Below, in pieces: positions 42,018-50,120 of a DNA stretch of 64,000 nt; position 1 is the first letter of the stretch, and each line of letters starts with the position of its first letter. The stretch is taken from positions 248,001-312,000 of the forward strand of contig JADJHU010000002.1 in the NCBI GenBank assembly GCA_016707425.1, written 5' to 3'. Position numbers and translations under genes: made by a program. This DNA comes from Gammaproteobacteria bacterium. GTDB lineage: Bacteria > Pseudomonadota > Gammaproteobacteria > Steroidobacterales > Steroidobacteraceae. The notes under the pieces were generated by a model. The model was not told the origin of the DNA and made no database searches. It saw only the letters and a list, made by a program, of their open reading frames with translations.

Positions 42018-43745
42018 TCACGCGTCGAGCACATGATCGACGAACATCTGCAGGCGGCGCTCGCCCTGGTAGCGATTGATGCCAAGACGATAGACGAGAC
42101 GCCTCCGGCCGGCCGGGATGTCTGCCCCTCCGCCATCCAGGTAATTGAAGGCAATCGCATCGAAGCTGCGGCCCGAAGACGCGGGTTCGACCCACATCTT
42201 CACATGCCGCGTGCCGACCACGCGCGAGCGGCGCACCGTGAACATTCCGTCGAAACATGGCTCAGGAAAGGCCTGGCCCCAGGGACCGCCATCTCGCAGG
42301 GCCTGTGCCGTGTCGAGCGTGAGCTCCTCGAGTGTCAGCTCGCCATCGGTCTCGACGCGACGGACCCGTGCCGCCGGTGCGAGCCGGCGATTGACCTCGG
42401 CATCGAAGGCCTGCGCAAAGCGCTCGAGCTTGCCCGCCTCGAGCGTCAGGCCGGCCGCCATGGCGTGACCACCGAAGCGCTCGATCAGATCAGGCTCGCA
42501 GGTCGCGAGCGCCTCCAGCGTGTCGCGGATGTGCACGCCCGCCACCGAGCGCGCCGAGCCGCGAAGGCGCCCGGCCCCGGCTTCGGCAAACGCGACCACC
42601 GGGCGATGCAGACGGTCCTTCACGCGGCTCGCGACGAGCCCGACGACCCCCTGGTGCCACGCCGGATCGAAGAGACTGACGCCACAGCGCTGCTCCGCAC
42701 CCGCGCCGGGATCCTGGAGCCGCCGCACCGCCGCAAGCGCCTCGCCCTGCATGCGCTCCTCGATGTCGCGACGCTCCTGGTTCAGCTGATCGAGGCGCGC
42801 GGCGAGGGCGCGGGCCTCGCCCGGATCATCCGCGAGCAGACAGCGGATGCCGATGCTCATGTCGTCGAGGCGGCCGGCCGCGTTCAGACGGGGTCCGACG
42901 GCAAAACCCAGATCGTCTGCGGTGAGTTCGCTGCGTGCGCGCCCGGCAATCTCCACCAGCGCAGCAATCCCCGGAACGCAGCGCCCTGCGCGTACGCGTC
43001 GCAACCCCTGGGAGACGAGCACACGGTTGTTCATGTCGAGGGGCACGACATCCGCGACGGTACCGAGCGCCACCAGATCGAGGAAGTCGGTCACCGCGGG
43101 GACCCCGGCCGTCAGGAGCCCCGCCGCCTCCAGTCGTCGTCGGAGCGCAGCCATCACGTAGAAAGCCACCCCGACCCCCGCCAGAGCATGGCTCGCAAAG
43201 GCCGCGCCCGCCAGATTCGGGTTGACGATCACATTCGCGGGTGGCAGCCCGGCGCCCGGCAGATGGTGATCCGTCACGAGCACCGCGATGCCCTGCGCGC
43301 GCGCCGCCGCGACACCATCGACGCTCGAGGTTCCGTTGTCCACCGTGACGATGAGGGTCGGCCGGCGCTGCGCAGCGAGCGCGACGATCTCAGGAGTAAG
43401 CCCGTAACCATACTCGAAGCGGTTGGGCACGAGAAAATCGACCGCCGCAAAGCCCCATGCGCGCAGCGCCCGCACGACGAGAGCCGTGCTGGTCGCCCCA
43501 TCGGCGTCGTAATCGCCGATCACGAGGACGAGCCCGCCCGTACGCCGCTGCTCGAGGAGGAGCTCCGCCGCCGCCTGGACTCCCTCGAGGGTACCGACCG
43601 GAAGCAGCCGATCGAGCGACAGGGCCAGCGCCTCGGCCGAAGCGATACCGCGAGCGGCGTACACCCGCTGCAGCACCGGATGGAGATCGCGACCGAACTC
43701 CCCACCGATCGCCGGCACGGCGCGGCGCACGATGCGCAGACTCAT
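42018..43745 (-). CDS. recJ: single-stranded-DNA-specific exonuclease RecJ
   Basis: RecJ is a 5'-3' single-strand exonuclease in recombination and mismatch repair. The 575-aa protein carries the DHH-family motifs: VIGDYDADGATST, IVTVDNGTSS, VLVTDHHLPG, and the later GLVASRVKDRL plus ERFGGHAMAAGLTL (DHHA1 GGH-type motif). ATG at 43745 overlaps the stop of the rpfE-like gene (ATGA). The gap to prfB is 48 nt. The recJ-prfB-lysS neighbourhood is widely conserved. Confidence 0.96.
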   Translation of the reverse strand: MSLRIVRRAVPAIGGEFGRDLHPVLQRVYAARGIASAEALALSLDRLLPVGTLEGVQAAAELLLEQRRTGGLVLVIGDYDADGATSTALVVRALRAWGFAAVDFLVPNRFEYGYGLTPEIVALAAQRRPTLIVTVDNGTSSVDGVAAARAQGIAVLVTDHHLPGAGLPPANVIVNPNLAGAAFASHALAGVGVAFYVMAALRRRLEAAGLLTAGVPAVTDFLDLVALGTVADVVPLDMNNRVLVSQGLRRVRAGRCVPGIAALVEIAGRARSELTADDLGFAVGPRLNAAGRLDDMSIGIRCLLADDPGEARALAARLDQLNQERRDIEERMQGEALAAVRRLQDPGAGAEQRCGVSLFDPAWHQGVVGLVASRVKDRLHRPVVAFAEAGAGRLRGSARSVAGVHIRDTLEALATCEPDLIERFGGHAMAAGLTLEAGKLERFAQAFDAEVNRRLAPAARVRRVETDGELTLEELTLDTAQALRDGGPWGQAFPEPCFDGMFTVRRSRVVGTRHVKMWVEPASSGRSFDAIAFNYLDGGGADIPAGRRRLVYRLGINRYQGERRLQMFVDHVLDA

Positions 43746-44722
43746 CGCAGGCACTCCATCCAGCGCCGTCGCCGGCGCCAGAACTTCAGGCGGTCGAGCG
43801 GGCGCAGGCACAACGCGAAGTCATTGACCACAAACGTCAGTCTCTCGATCTCACCGTGTGCGAGCGCCTCTCCCGCCGGTGCAAACCAGTCGCGCTCCAG
43901 CGCCACGAGCCCCGGACCGTCCGATGCACCGCGGATCACCGCGACGCAATGCTGCGCGGCAAGCGCCTCGAACGCCGGGAGGCTCCCGGGCAGAGGATAC
44001 GGCTCCTGCCCGCACAGTCTCCACAATCCGGCAAGACATGCATCTTCGCCGAAGCCGGCAGGCAGCGCCTGCGCGCGCTCACGGCCACATCCCTCACCGC
44101 CACCCCAGATCCACAGGCTCGACACGGCCAGCAGACCGGCTCGCGTACGCGCAGAATTGATGGGGTGCGTATAGAGCCACAGCTCAATCTCGCTCGCGAG
44201 CCGCTGCAGTGCCGCCGCCGCGCTGCCCTTCGGCAGGGCCTCGCTGATGTCGGCGCCGAGGTATCGAGCCGGATCTTCCGTATGCGCCTCAGCCTCGAGA
44301 CCGCTCAGCAGGAAGCCGCCTCCGCTGACCGGATGCAATCCCAGTCCGCTCCCGCCAAAGGCAGCGCGGAAGTCCCCTGACACCGCATCGAGCTCGTCCG
44401 GGGTGAGGCGCAGCAGGCCGTCGTGAGCCAGCTGCACCCGGGTGAGTCCGGCGCGCAGGTGCACAGGCTGCGCGAGCCAGACACGGCGCCGCGACGAGGG
44501 CGCCACCGCCGCGACGGCGCCTGCGGCCAGGCAGGCCGGCGCGAGCGCCGCGAGATCCGTGCGACCTACACGGCTGCACAGCCAGCTCCGCCAGCCTTGC
44601 GGCAAGGCCGCACGGGCGGCGTAACGCAGCAGCTTCTCGAGCGCCGGCAGCGTTGCGGCCTCTCCGGATGGCTCACCATCCTGGAGGTAGAGATCAGGCA
44701 GAATGAGGACCAGGTCGCGCAC
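43742..44722 (-). CDS. rpfE: RpfE-like conserved protein (COG4255-type)
   Basis: A 326-aa protein similar to the uncharacterised family that includes Xanthomonas RpfE (regulation of pathogenicity factors). Family features are the N-terminal DLVLILPDLYL and, near the middle, LASEIELWLYTHPINSARTR. SLWIWGGGEG and a C-terminal RPLDRLKFWRRR follow. Some databases name relatives phosphoglycerate mutase because of the N-terminal strand, but I see no mutase active site. It is located directly in front of recJ, as in the Xanthomonas rpf region (recollection). No other rpf gene (rpfF, rpfC, rpfG) is in this window, so a signalling role is not supported. Its start overlaps the divergent Mth938-domain gene's open frame. 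Confidence 0.75.
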   Translation of the reverse strand: MRDLVLILPDLYLQDGEPSGEAATLPALEKLLRYAARAALPQGWRSWLCSRVGRTDLAALAPACLAAGAVAAVAPSSRRRVWLAQPVHLRAGLTRVQLAHDGLLRLTPDELDAVSGDFRAAFGGSGLGLHPVSGGGFLLSGLEAEAHTEDPARYLGADISEALPKGSAAAALQRLASEIELWLYTHPINSARTRAGLLAVSSLWIWGGGEGCGRERAQALPAGFGEDACLAGLWRLCGQEPYPLPGSLPAFEALAAQHCVAVIRGASDGPGLVALERDWFAPAGEALAHGEIERLTFVVNDFALCLRPLDRLKFWRRRRRWMECLR

Positions 44723-44741
44723 GGCCCGCTATTCTCTCATC

Positions 44742-45119
44742 GTGAAGTTCATCCTCGACCCCCCCGGGAATGCGCAGTTCATCCGCGCCTATGGCGAGGG
44801 TCAGGTGCGCGTCGGACCGCGGACACTCACACGCAGTTGCATCGTGGCGGCTGACCGCCTCATCGAGGACTGGTCGGTAACCGATGTCACGCAGCTCGGA
44901 CCGGGAGATTTCGAGCCGGTGTTCGCTCTGGAGCCGGAAGTCGTCATTCTCGGCACGGGTCGCGTGCAGCGATTCCCGCCGGCTGAGGTCCGTTGGGCCT
45001 TCGCCCGGCGCGCGCTCGCACTCGAAGTGATGGATCTGGGCGCTGCGTGCCGCACCTACAACGTCCTGCTGCAGGATCAGCGACGTGTCGTCGCCGCACT
45101 GGTCATCGCGTCCGGCTGA
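44742..45119 (+). CDS. Mth938-domain (DUF498) protein
   Basis: A 125-aa protein of the Mth938-like fold (DUF498/Xcc1710), whose mitochondrial relative NDUFAF3 helps assemble complex I. It begins KFILDPPGNAQFIRAYGEG and contains PEVVILGTGRVQRFPP, the family core, then AACRTYNVLLQDQRRVVAALV. The GTG at 44742 gives the usual N-terminus; an ATG 13 codons upstream would overlap rpfE and adds unconserved residues. The bacterial function is unknown. It is transcribed divergently from rpfE and toward the gene-free gap. Confidence 0.85.
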   Translation: MKFILDPPGNAQFIRAYGEGQVRVGPRTLTRSCIVAADRLIEDWSVTDVTQLGPGDFEPVFALEPEVVILGTGRVQRFPPAEVRWAFARRALALEVMDLGAACRTYNVLLQDQRRVVAALVIASG

Positions 45120-45496
45120 AGTGGTCTGAAGTCGCTTCCCGCGGCCGGCTCAGGACCACCGGAAGAAGACACAAGGCGAGGAAGTCCGTTCGACCAGGCA
45201 ATCATTCGAAGCTGACAGACTCGAATAATTCACCACTTGTTGTTGTTCTCGCTGCTTTTTGTTGCTCTTGTCCACCACAACTTTCCCCATGTGAGCCCTG
45301 TGTCTTCTCCCTGTGGCCCTCCCGGCGAACGCCTTGTCGGCACTTGGCGACAGATCTAAGCATTCCTGACGATCGCTGGCAAGCCGCCTGCGTGCGCATG
45401 CAGATCGACAGAGCGGCTCCAGCCGCTTGGATTAATAATAATTCGTAGTAAATTCAGGCGCTTGGATAAACAGACTCGGGTGGATTATCCAACGCC
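45120..45496. other. 377-nt gene-free, AT-richer gap between convergent genes
   Basis: No convincing gene lies here. The base composition is visibly less GC-rich than the neighbours, especially 45425-45495. It contains a hairpin AGCGGC-TCCA-GCCGCT (45412-45427) and an 8-bp inverted repeat TTGGATAA/TTATCCAA with a 15-nt spacer (45462-45492) right after pcm. A repeated GCTTGGAT word occurs at about 45425 and 45460. Tiny open frames (up to 65 codons on the minus strand) have no recognisable features. In many gammaproteobacteria nlpD-rpoS follows pcm, and neither is present. Confidence 0.6.
45462..45492. repeat. 8-bp inverted repeat after pcm
   Basis: TTGGATAA (45462-45469) and TTATCCAA (45485-45492) are perfect complements with 15 nt between. 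The repeat lies just past the pcm stop. It lacks a T-run and so is not a standard terminator; a protein-binding or junction site is possible. Confidence 0.45.
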
Positions 45497-46159
45497 TCAG
45501 CCAACCCCCGAGAGCAGCGGGACGAAGGCGACCGGGCCGAGCGACTCGCGCTCGACCCGCAGCTCGCGCCGCGTATAGCGCATGAGCTCCTGCCGCCCCT
45601 CGGGGCCGACCGGCACGAGCAGCCGCCCGCCGACCTTGAGCTGCTCGAGCAGCGCATCCGGAACCGTGAGCGGCGCTGCAGCCACCAGGATGCCGTCATA
45701 GGGTGCATGCGTCTTCCAGCCCCTGGAGCCGTCCCCGTGGCGGAAGCGCACGTTGCGTATCCCGAGCTCGCGCAGGTGGGCCTTCGCACGTCTGAGTAGC
45801 GGCTCGATGCGCTCCATGGAGTAGAGCTTGCCGACCAGAGGCGCGAGCACGGCGCTCTGGTAGCCACAGCCCGTGCCGATCTCCAGCACGTTGTGGAGCG
45901 GCCCACTCTCGAGCAGCGTCGCGGTCATGCGCGCGACGATGTAGGGCTGGGAAATCGTCTGGCCGAAGCCGATCGGCAGCGCCGTGTCCTCGTAGGCGCG
46001 ACTGGCAAGCGCCTCGTCGACGAAGATGTGCCTCGGCACGTTGCGGATGCGCTCGAGCACTTCCAGACTCTGGATGCCCTGTTCGCGGAGACGCTGTACC
46101 AGCCGGTCCCGTGTACGCGCTGAAGTCATGCCGATCCCCGCGAGGCGCAGATCAGCCAT
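45497..46159 (-). CDS. pcm: protein-L-isoaspartate O-methyltransferase
   Basis: Pcm methylates isoaspartyl residues so that damaged proteins can revert. The 220-aa protein has VPRHIFVDEALASRAYEDTA, PIGFGQTISQPYIVARM, and the SAM site VLEIGTGCGYQSAVLA, followed by RHGDGSRGW and YDGILVAAAP, all typical. ATG at 46159 overlaps the last codons of surE by 8 nt. An internal ATG (TSARTRDRLVQRL, residue 11) is a possible alternative start. The pair surE-pcm is the standard order, but here it is the end of the operon. Confidence 0.95.
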   Translation of the reverse strand: MADLRLAGIGMTSARTRDRLVQRLREQGIQSLEVLERIRNVPRHIFVDEALASRAYEDTALPIGFGQTISQPYIVARMTATLLESGPLHNVLEIGTGCGYQSAVLAPLVGKLYSMERIEPLLRRAKAHLRELGIRNVRFRHGDGSRGWKTHAPYDGILVAAAPLTVPDALLEQLKVGGRLLVPVGPEGRQELMRYTRRELRVERESLGPVAFVPLLSGVG

Positions 46160-46910
46160 TGAGCGCTCCGAGCCAGTCGCCGACCGCCGCCAGCGCGGTG
46201 TGCCGGGTGAGGTCGATCTGCAGCGGCGTGACGGAGACGAATCCCTCGGTCACCGCATGGAAATCAGTGCCTGGCCCCGCATCCTGTTCGGGTCCCGCCG
46301 GGCCAATCCAGTACACCGGCCGGCCCCGCGGGTCCTGCGCCCGGATCGCCGGTTCCGACCGATGACGGTAGCCGAGGCGTGTCGCCCGATAGCCGCGCAG
46401 CTGCTCGCGTGGCAGGTCCGGCACGTTGACGTTGAGGATCAGGTTGCGCTCCAGGGGTTTCTCGAGGAGCCGCGCCACGATCTCGCGCGCCACGGCAGCG
46501 CCGCTCGCGAAGTGCCGTCCGCTTCCGGGCAAGGTGCACAGCGACACGGCCACGGTCGGCAGGCCGAGGAAGCGGCCCTCGATCGCTGCCGCGACCGTGC
46601 CGGAGTACAGCACGTCATCGCCGAGATTCGCGCCGTCGTTGACGCCCGAGACGACCATGTCGTGCTCGAAGTCGAACAGTCCGGAGATGGCCAGATGCAC
46701 GCAGTCGGTGGGTGTGCCCACGACGAAATACACATCCGGCTCGGCCTCGAATGCACGCAGTGGCACATCGAGGGTCAGCGAGTTGCTCGCGCCACTGCGG
46801 TTGCGGTCGGGAGCGACGATCGTGACGGCGGCGAGATCCGTCAGCGCGTCCTTGAGACGGCGGATGCCTTCGGCGCGGAAACCGTCGTCGTTGCTGACCA
46901 GTATCTTCAC
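46152..46910 (-). CDS. surE: 5'/3'-nucleotidase SurE
   Basis: SurE is a metal-dependent nucleotidase and exopolyphosphatase linked to stationary-phase survival. The 252-aa protein starts MKILVSNDDGFRAEGI, with the DD metal ligands. It contains APDRNRSGASNSLT and VVSGVNDGANLGDDVLYSGT, the second metal and substrate region. The start codon is GTG at 46910. The stop falls inside pcm. It is divergent from the Smr gene, with a 70-nt gap. Confidence 0.96.
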   Translation of the reverse strand: MKILVSNDDGFRAEGIRRLKDALTDLAAVTIVAPDRNRSGASNSLTLDVPLRAFEAEPDVYFVVGTPTDCVHLAISGLFDFEHDMVVSGVNDGANLGDDVLYSGTVAAAIEGRFLGLPTVAVSLCTLPGSGRHFASGAAVAREIVARLLEKPLERNLILNVNVPDLPREQLRGYRATRLGYRHRSEPAIRAQDPRGRPVYWIGPAGPEQDAGPGTDFHAVTEGFVSVTPLQIDLTRHTALAAVGDWLGALNG

Positions 46911-46980
46911 GAACGGTGCTGAAATTCCGGGCCGATGGACGGCGCGTCAATATACTGAAAGGACCGGTGCAGAGGTAGCC

Positions 46981-47523
46981 ATGGCCGATGAGGACGAAAC
47001 ATCGTTGTTTCGCGACGCCGTCCGCGGCGTGCGCCGCCTGCACGGTACCACTCCCGCCGGGTCGCGCGTGACACGGCCGGCACCCCGGGCCCGCTTTTCG
47101 CGGGCGACCCGCACCGAGCTCCCGGAAGCACCAGCACCTGCACCCTCCCCGGGGGAACGGTCCGAAACCGGAAGCTTCAGTCGTGCCGGGATACCCGCAG
47201 CAGTGCTGCGCCCCTTCCGGCGCAGGCAGCACGCCATCGAGGCGACGCTCGACCTCCACGGGCTCACGACCAGCCAGGCGGAGACCCGACTGCACGCGTT
47301 TCTGTGCGCTTCGCTCGATCGCGGGCGGCGCAGCGTGCGCATCATCCACGGAAAGGGTCTGCGGTCCGGCGAGCGCGGTCCCGTACTGCGGCAGATGGTG
47401 CACGAGCGGCTGAAGCGCACTTCCGCCGTGCGCGCCTTTCTCCCGGCCCGGGCGGAAGCCGGCGGCAGCGGCGCCACCGATGTCCTGCTCGACACGTCCG
47501 GGTACAGCCGAAATCGGCGCTGA
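46981..47523 (+). CDS. Smr-domain protein (SmrA-type)
   Basis: A 180-aa protein with a disordered, Pro/Ala/Arg-rich first half and a C-terminal Smr domain (about 95-165). The domain shows ATLDLHGLTTSQAETRLHAF and VRIIHGKGLRSGERG. DLHG and HGKG are the conserved nuclease-like motifs. Small Smr proteins of this type are reported to nick DNA or cleave RNA; the role in this organism is unknown. ATG at 46981 with GAGGTAG upstream. It lies inverted between truD and surE, which are usually adjacent on one strand. Confidence 0.9.
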   Translation: MADEDETSLFRDAVRGVRRLHGTTPAGSRVTRPAPRARFSRATRTELPEAPAPAPSPGERSETGSFSRAGIPAAVLRPFRRRQHAIEATLDLHGLTTSQAETRLHAFLCASLDRGRRSVRIIHGKGLRSGERGPVLRQMVHERLKRTSAVRAFLPARAEAGGSGATDVLLDTSGYSRNRR

Positions 47524-47532
47524 TCGCCGTCA

Positions 47533-48588
47533 TCAGACCTCACCCGCTCTGACGGTGTCGCCATCGAGCAGTTCGGCAAGCACCGACGTCGCGAAGGCGC
47601 CCCGGGCGAGGCGGAAGTCGAGCTGCAGCGTCTGCGGCCCGAAATGCCAGGTGAGATCCCGCGCCGCAACACGCAGGCTGCGCCGTTCCTGTGCCATGCC
47701 CGCCGCCTCGACGAGCTGGCATGCCTCGGGAAGCTCCCCGGCCACGCGGCACTCGAGCGCGTGCACACACTCCGTCGTCGGCGGCAGGCCGCGCCCCCAG
47801 AGCGCACCCGTCGGATGCACTTCGAGCCGTGCGCTGCGCTCCCCGAGCTCCGCATCGCCGGCCGTCACGGCGAAGATGCTCCCACGGCCATCGAGCACGG
47901 CCCAGTCCCCGGCACAGAGCTGACCCCACGTGCCGGTCTGTACGCGCTCGGCGAGGATCGCATTGAAAACGAGGCTGCGGGCGGCGGAGAGCGTGAAGGA
48001 TGGCCTGCTGCGCGCCCCGGGCGGACCCGGCGCCGTGCCCGCCAGCACAGCGAGATTGCCCAGATCCCTCCCGAAGCGCTGCGGACCGAAGTAGTTCGGC
48101 ACGCCTGCGGTGCGGATCCTGTCGAGCCGTGCGCCCACCTCTGCCGGATCGCCCGTGAGACCGGTGATGCGGATCGAGAAGCGATTGCCGGCATGCGCGC
48201 CGCGCGGCAGCTTGCGGGTATGCGCACACGCGTCGAGCACCTCGAAGCCCTCGCCGCTCAGACCCCTCCATCCTTCTGCGGCGCGCCTTGAAGCAGGCAC
48301 GGAAAACCACTGGGTCGCAAGGGCGCGGCGATCCTTGAGTCCGGCGTAGCCCACGTCGCTCGCGCGGCAGCGAGCCTCACGCGCGAGCGCGCGGGCCACC
48401 CACTCCGTGTTCGCATCCCGCTTTCGCACACTCAGCAGCACATGCGCCCCGGCACCAGCGGGCGCAAAGCCGAGCGCCTCTTCGACGACGAAGTCCTCGG
48501 GAACGGCACGCACCCGTCCACTGGCCACCGCTGGGCCCCATGCGCGCGGCGGAGCCCGGGCGAGGACCTGCCAGCGCTCCGGGATCAA
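47533..48588 (-). CDS. truD: tRNA pseudouridine(13) synthase TruD
   Basis: TruD makes pseudouridine at position 13 of tRNA. The 351-aa protein has RAVPEDFVVEEALGF and the catalytic Asp in VGYAGLKDRRALATQWFS. It also has GNRFSIRITGL and PNYFGPQRFGRDLGNL, the insertion domain, and a C-terminal block with LDFRLARGAFATSVL. The TTG at 48588 overlaps the ispF stop and has GAGG upstream. No ATG fits. It is the last gene of the long pyrG-to-truD operon and converges with the Smr gene. Confidence 0.93.
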   Translation of the reverse strand: MIPERWQVLARAPPRAWGPAVASGRVRAVPEDFVVEEALGFAPAGAGAHVLLSVRKRDANTEWVARALAREARCRASDVGYAGLKDRRALATQWFSVPASRRAAEGWRGLSGEGFEVLDACAHTRKLPRGAHAGNRFSIRITGLTGDPAEVGARLDRIRTAGVPNYFGPQRFGRDLGNLAVLAGTAPGPPGARSRPSFTLSAARSLVFNAILAERVQTGTWGQLCAGDWAVLDGRGSIFAVTAGDAELGERSARLEVHPTGALWGRGLPPTTECVHALECRVAGELPEACQLVEAAGMAQERRSLRVAARDLTWHFGPQTLQLDFRLARGAFATSVLAELLDGDTVRAGEV

Positions 48589-49058
48589 GCGTCCTCGAGC
48601 AGCACGATGACCTGGGCCGCGAGCCCTTCGGAACGCCCGATGAAACCGAGGCGTTCGGTCGTCGTCGCCTTGACGTTGACCCGATCGGGGGCCGCACCGA
48701 GACTCACCGCGATCGCGCGGCGGATGTCCTCCCGAAACGGGCCGATCCGGGGCGCCTCGGCGATTACCGTCACGTCGACATTCACGACCCCGAATCCGTG
48801 CGCCCGCACGCGGGCCAGGACCGACTCGAGGAGCACACGACTGTCTGCACCACGCCAGCGCGGATCGGTGTCGGGAAACAGCATGCCGATGTCCCCGAGG
48901 CCTGCGGCGCCGAGCAAGGCATCGCAGAGCGCATGCAGGACGACGTCGCCGTCGGAGTGCGCGACGACCCCGCGCGACCAGGGGACGCGCACGCCACCCA
49001 GCATCACGAAATCGCCGGGCCCGAAGGCGTGGACATCGGTGCCGAGTCCGACTCTCAT
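48585..49058 (-). CDS. ispF: 2-C-methyl-D-erythritol 2,4-cyclodiphosphate synthase
   Basis: IspF cyclises CDP-methylerythritol 2-phosphate in the non-mevalonate isoprenoid pathway. The 157-aa protein starts RVGLGTDVHAFGPG, with the Asp-x-His zinc ligands. It has VVAHSDGDVVLHALCDALLGA (third ligand), DIGMLFPDTDPRW, and the C-terminal KATTTERLGFIGRSEGLAA. ATG at 49058 overlaps the ispD stop (ATGA). ispD-ispF-truD is the conserved order. Confidence 0.96.
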   Translation of the reverse strand: MRVGLGTDVHAFGPGDFVMLGGVRVPWSRGVVAHSDGDVVLHALCDALLGAAGLGDIGMLFPDTDPRWRGADSRVLLESVLARVRAHGFGVVNVDVTVIAEAPRIGPFREDIRRAIAVSLGAAPDRVNVKATTTERLGFIGRSEGLAAQVIVLLEDA

Positions 49059-49753
49059 GGCAGGGCGTCGCATCGTGTGAGGTACGCTTCGGCGAGCGCG
49101 AGGTCGGCAGCGCCCGTGATCTTGAGATTGGCGGCTGAGCCCGGCACGAGGAGCGGGCGCAGTCCCTGCCACTCGAGGGCCTGGGATTCATCGGTCGGCA
49201 CCCGACCGGCAGCAAGGGCTGCATCGAGCGCCGTCGTGAGCATGCCCAGCCGGAACATCTGCGGCGTGAGCGCGCGCCAGAGGCCACCGCGGGCGACCGT
49301 TGCGTCCACTTCGGCGCCCTCACCTGCGCGCTTCAGCGTGTCGCTGAGCGCCACGGCGAGCAGCGCGCCGACCGGATGCGCAGCCCCGGCGGCAAGCAGC
49401 CGGTCGAGATCGGCACGCAACAGACATGGCCGTGCGGCATCGTGCACGAGCACCCACTCCTGCGGACCGGCGCAGCCCGCCACTGCGCGCAGCGCGTTGC
49501 ATACGGAGTGCACACGCTCGATCCCGCCCGGGACGTTCAGGATTGCCCCGCCCGCGCATCCCGGGAGCGCGCGCCAGCGTTCATCGCCCGGCGCCGTCAC
49601 AAGCACCCGGCCGACGCAGCGCGAGTCGGCCGCAAAAGGCGCGAGCGCCCATTCGAGAACCGTGCGTCCGGCAAGCTGCGCATACTGCTTGGGCTGGTCA
49701 CCGCCATAGCTTTGCCCTGAGCCCGCCGCAGGCACCACCAGCCAGTAGCGCAT
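49055..49753 (-). CDS. ispD: 2-C-methyl-D-erythritol 4-phosphate cytidylyltransferase
   Basis: IspD links methylerythritol 4-phosphate to CTP, the third step of the non-mevalonate pathway. The 232-aa protein starts MRYWLVVPAAGSGQSYGGDQ, then PKQYAQLAG, the CTP-binding glycine-rich loop. It contains WVLVHDAARPCL, the characteristic DAARP motif, and VDATVARGGLWRALTPQMF. The loop reads GSGQSYGG, so the usual Arg of GxGxR is replaced by Gln, a variation seen in some members (recollection). It is 18 nt behind ftsB and overlaps ispF. Confidence 0.95.
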   Translation of the reverse strand: MRYWLVVPAAGSGQSYGGDQPKQYAQLAGRTVLEWALAPFAADSRCVGRVLVTAPGDERWRALPGCAGGAILNVPGGIERVHSVCNALRAVAGCAGPQEWVLVHDAARPCLLRADLDRLLAAGAAHPVGALLAVALSDTLKRAGEGAEVDATVARGGLWRALTPQMFRLGMLTTALDAALAAGRVPTDESQALEWQGLRPLLVPGSAANLKITGAADLALAEAYLTRCDALP

Positions 49754-49771
49754 GCCAGCGGGCGCGCGGTG

Positions 49772-50095
49772 TCAGCGAACCGCGGCGGTGCGCGTTCCCG
49801 CGTCACCCGTGTGCCCGGTCCGGGGCGCCGCTCCGACCTGGTAGAAGGTCTCGTCGCTGGCCACCATGCCAAGATCGGTCCGGGCGCGCTCTTCGAGTGC
49901 CGCGAAGCCCTGCTTGAGATCGGCAACCTCCGCCGCGAGCTGCCGGTTGCGCCGCTCGAGCACTCCATTGGCGGAGCGCTGCCGTGCGACTTCCGCCTCG
50001 AGACGTACGAGCTCGCGGACCCCGTCGTCAGAAATCCACAGACGATGCTGGAGCAACAGCACCACGACGGCGAGCGCGAGGGCGAGCCACTTCAT
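49772..50095 (-). CDS. ftsB: cell division protein FtsB
   Basis: FtsB is a bitopic protein that forms a trimer with FtsL and FtsQ and activates septal peptidoglycan synthesis. The 107-aa protein begins MKWLALALAVVVLLLQHRLW, a single membrane helix preceded by almost no cytoplasmic residues. A leucine-zipper-like coiled coil follows (about 27-70, EAEVARQRSANGVLERRNRQ). Then comes a short periplasmic tail with DLGMVASDETFYQV, the family signature. The ATG at 50095 is clear. It is placed between eno and ispD, as in E. coli and relatives. Confidence 0.94.
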   Translation of the reverse strand: MKWLALALAVVVLLLQHRLWISDDGVRELVRLEAEVARQRSANGVLERRNRQLAAEVADLKQGFAALEERARTDLGMVASDETFYQVGAAPRTGHTGDAGTRTAAVR

Positions 50096-50120
50096 GCCAG
50101 TGACTCTAGCAGAGTTGCAC

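Noticed and set aside
41430..44174. 914-codon plus-strand open frame over prfB and recJ
   Set aside because: Pure antisense shadow; both minus-strand genes are fully recognised.
45160..45230. Words resembling the start of RNase P RNA (GAGGAAGTCCG, GAAGCTGACAGAC)
   Set aside because: The words are in the wrong order and the rest of the RNase P RNA core is absent; treated as coincidence.
45202..45399. 65-codon minus-strand open frame in the gap after pcm
   Set aside because: No ribosome binding site, no hydrophobic or family feature; kept only as part of the described gap.
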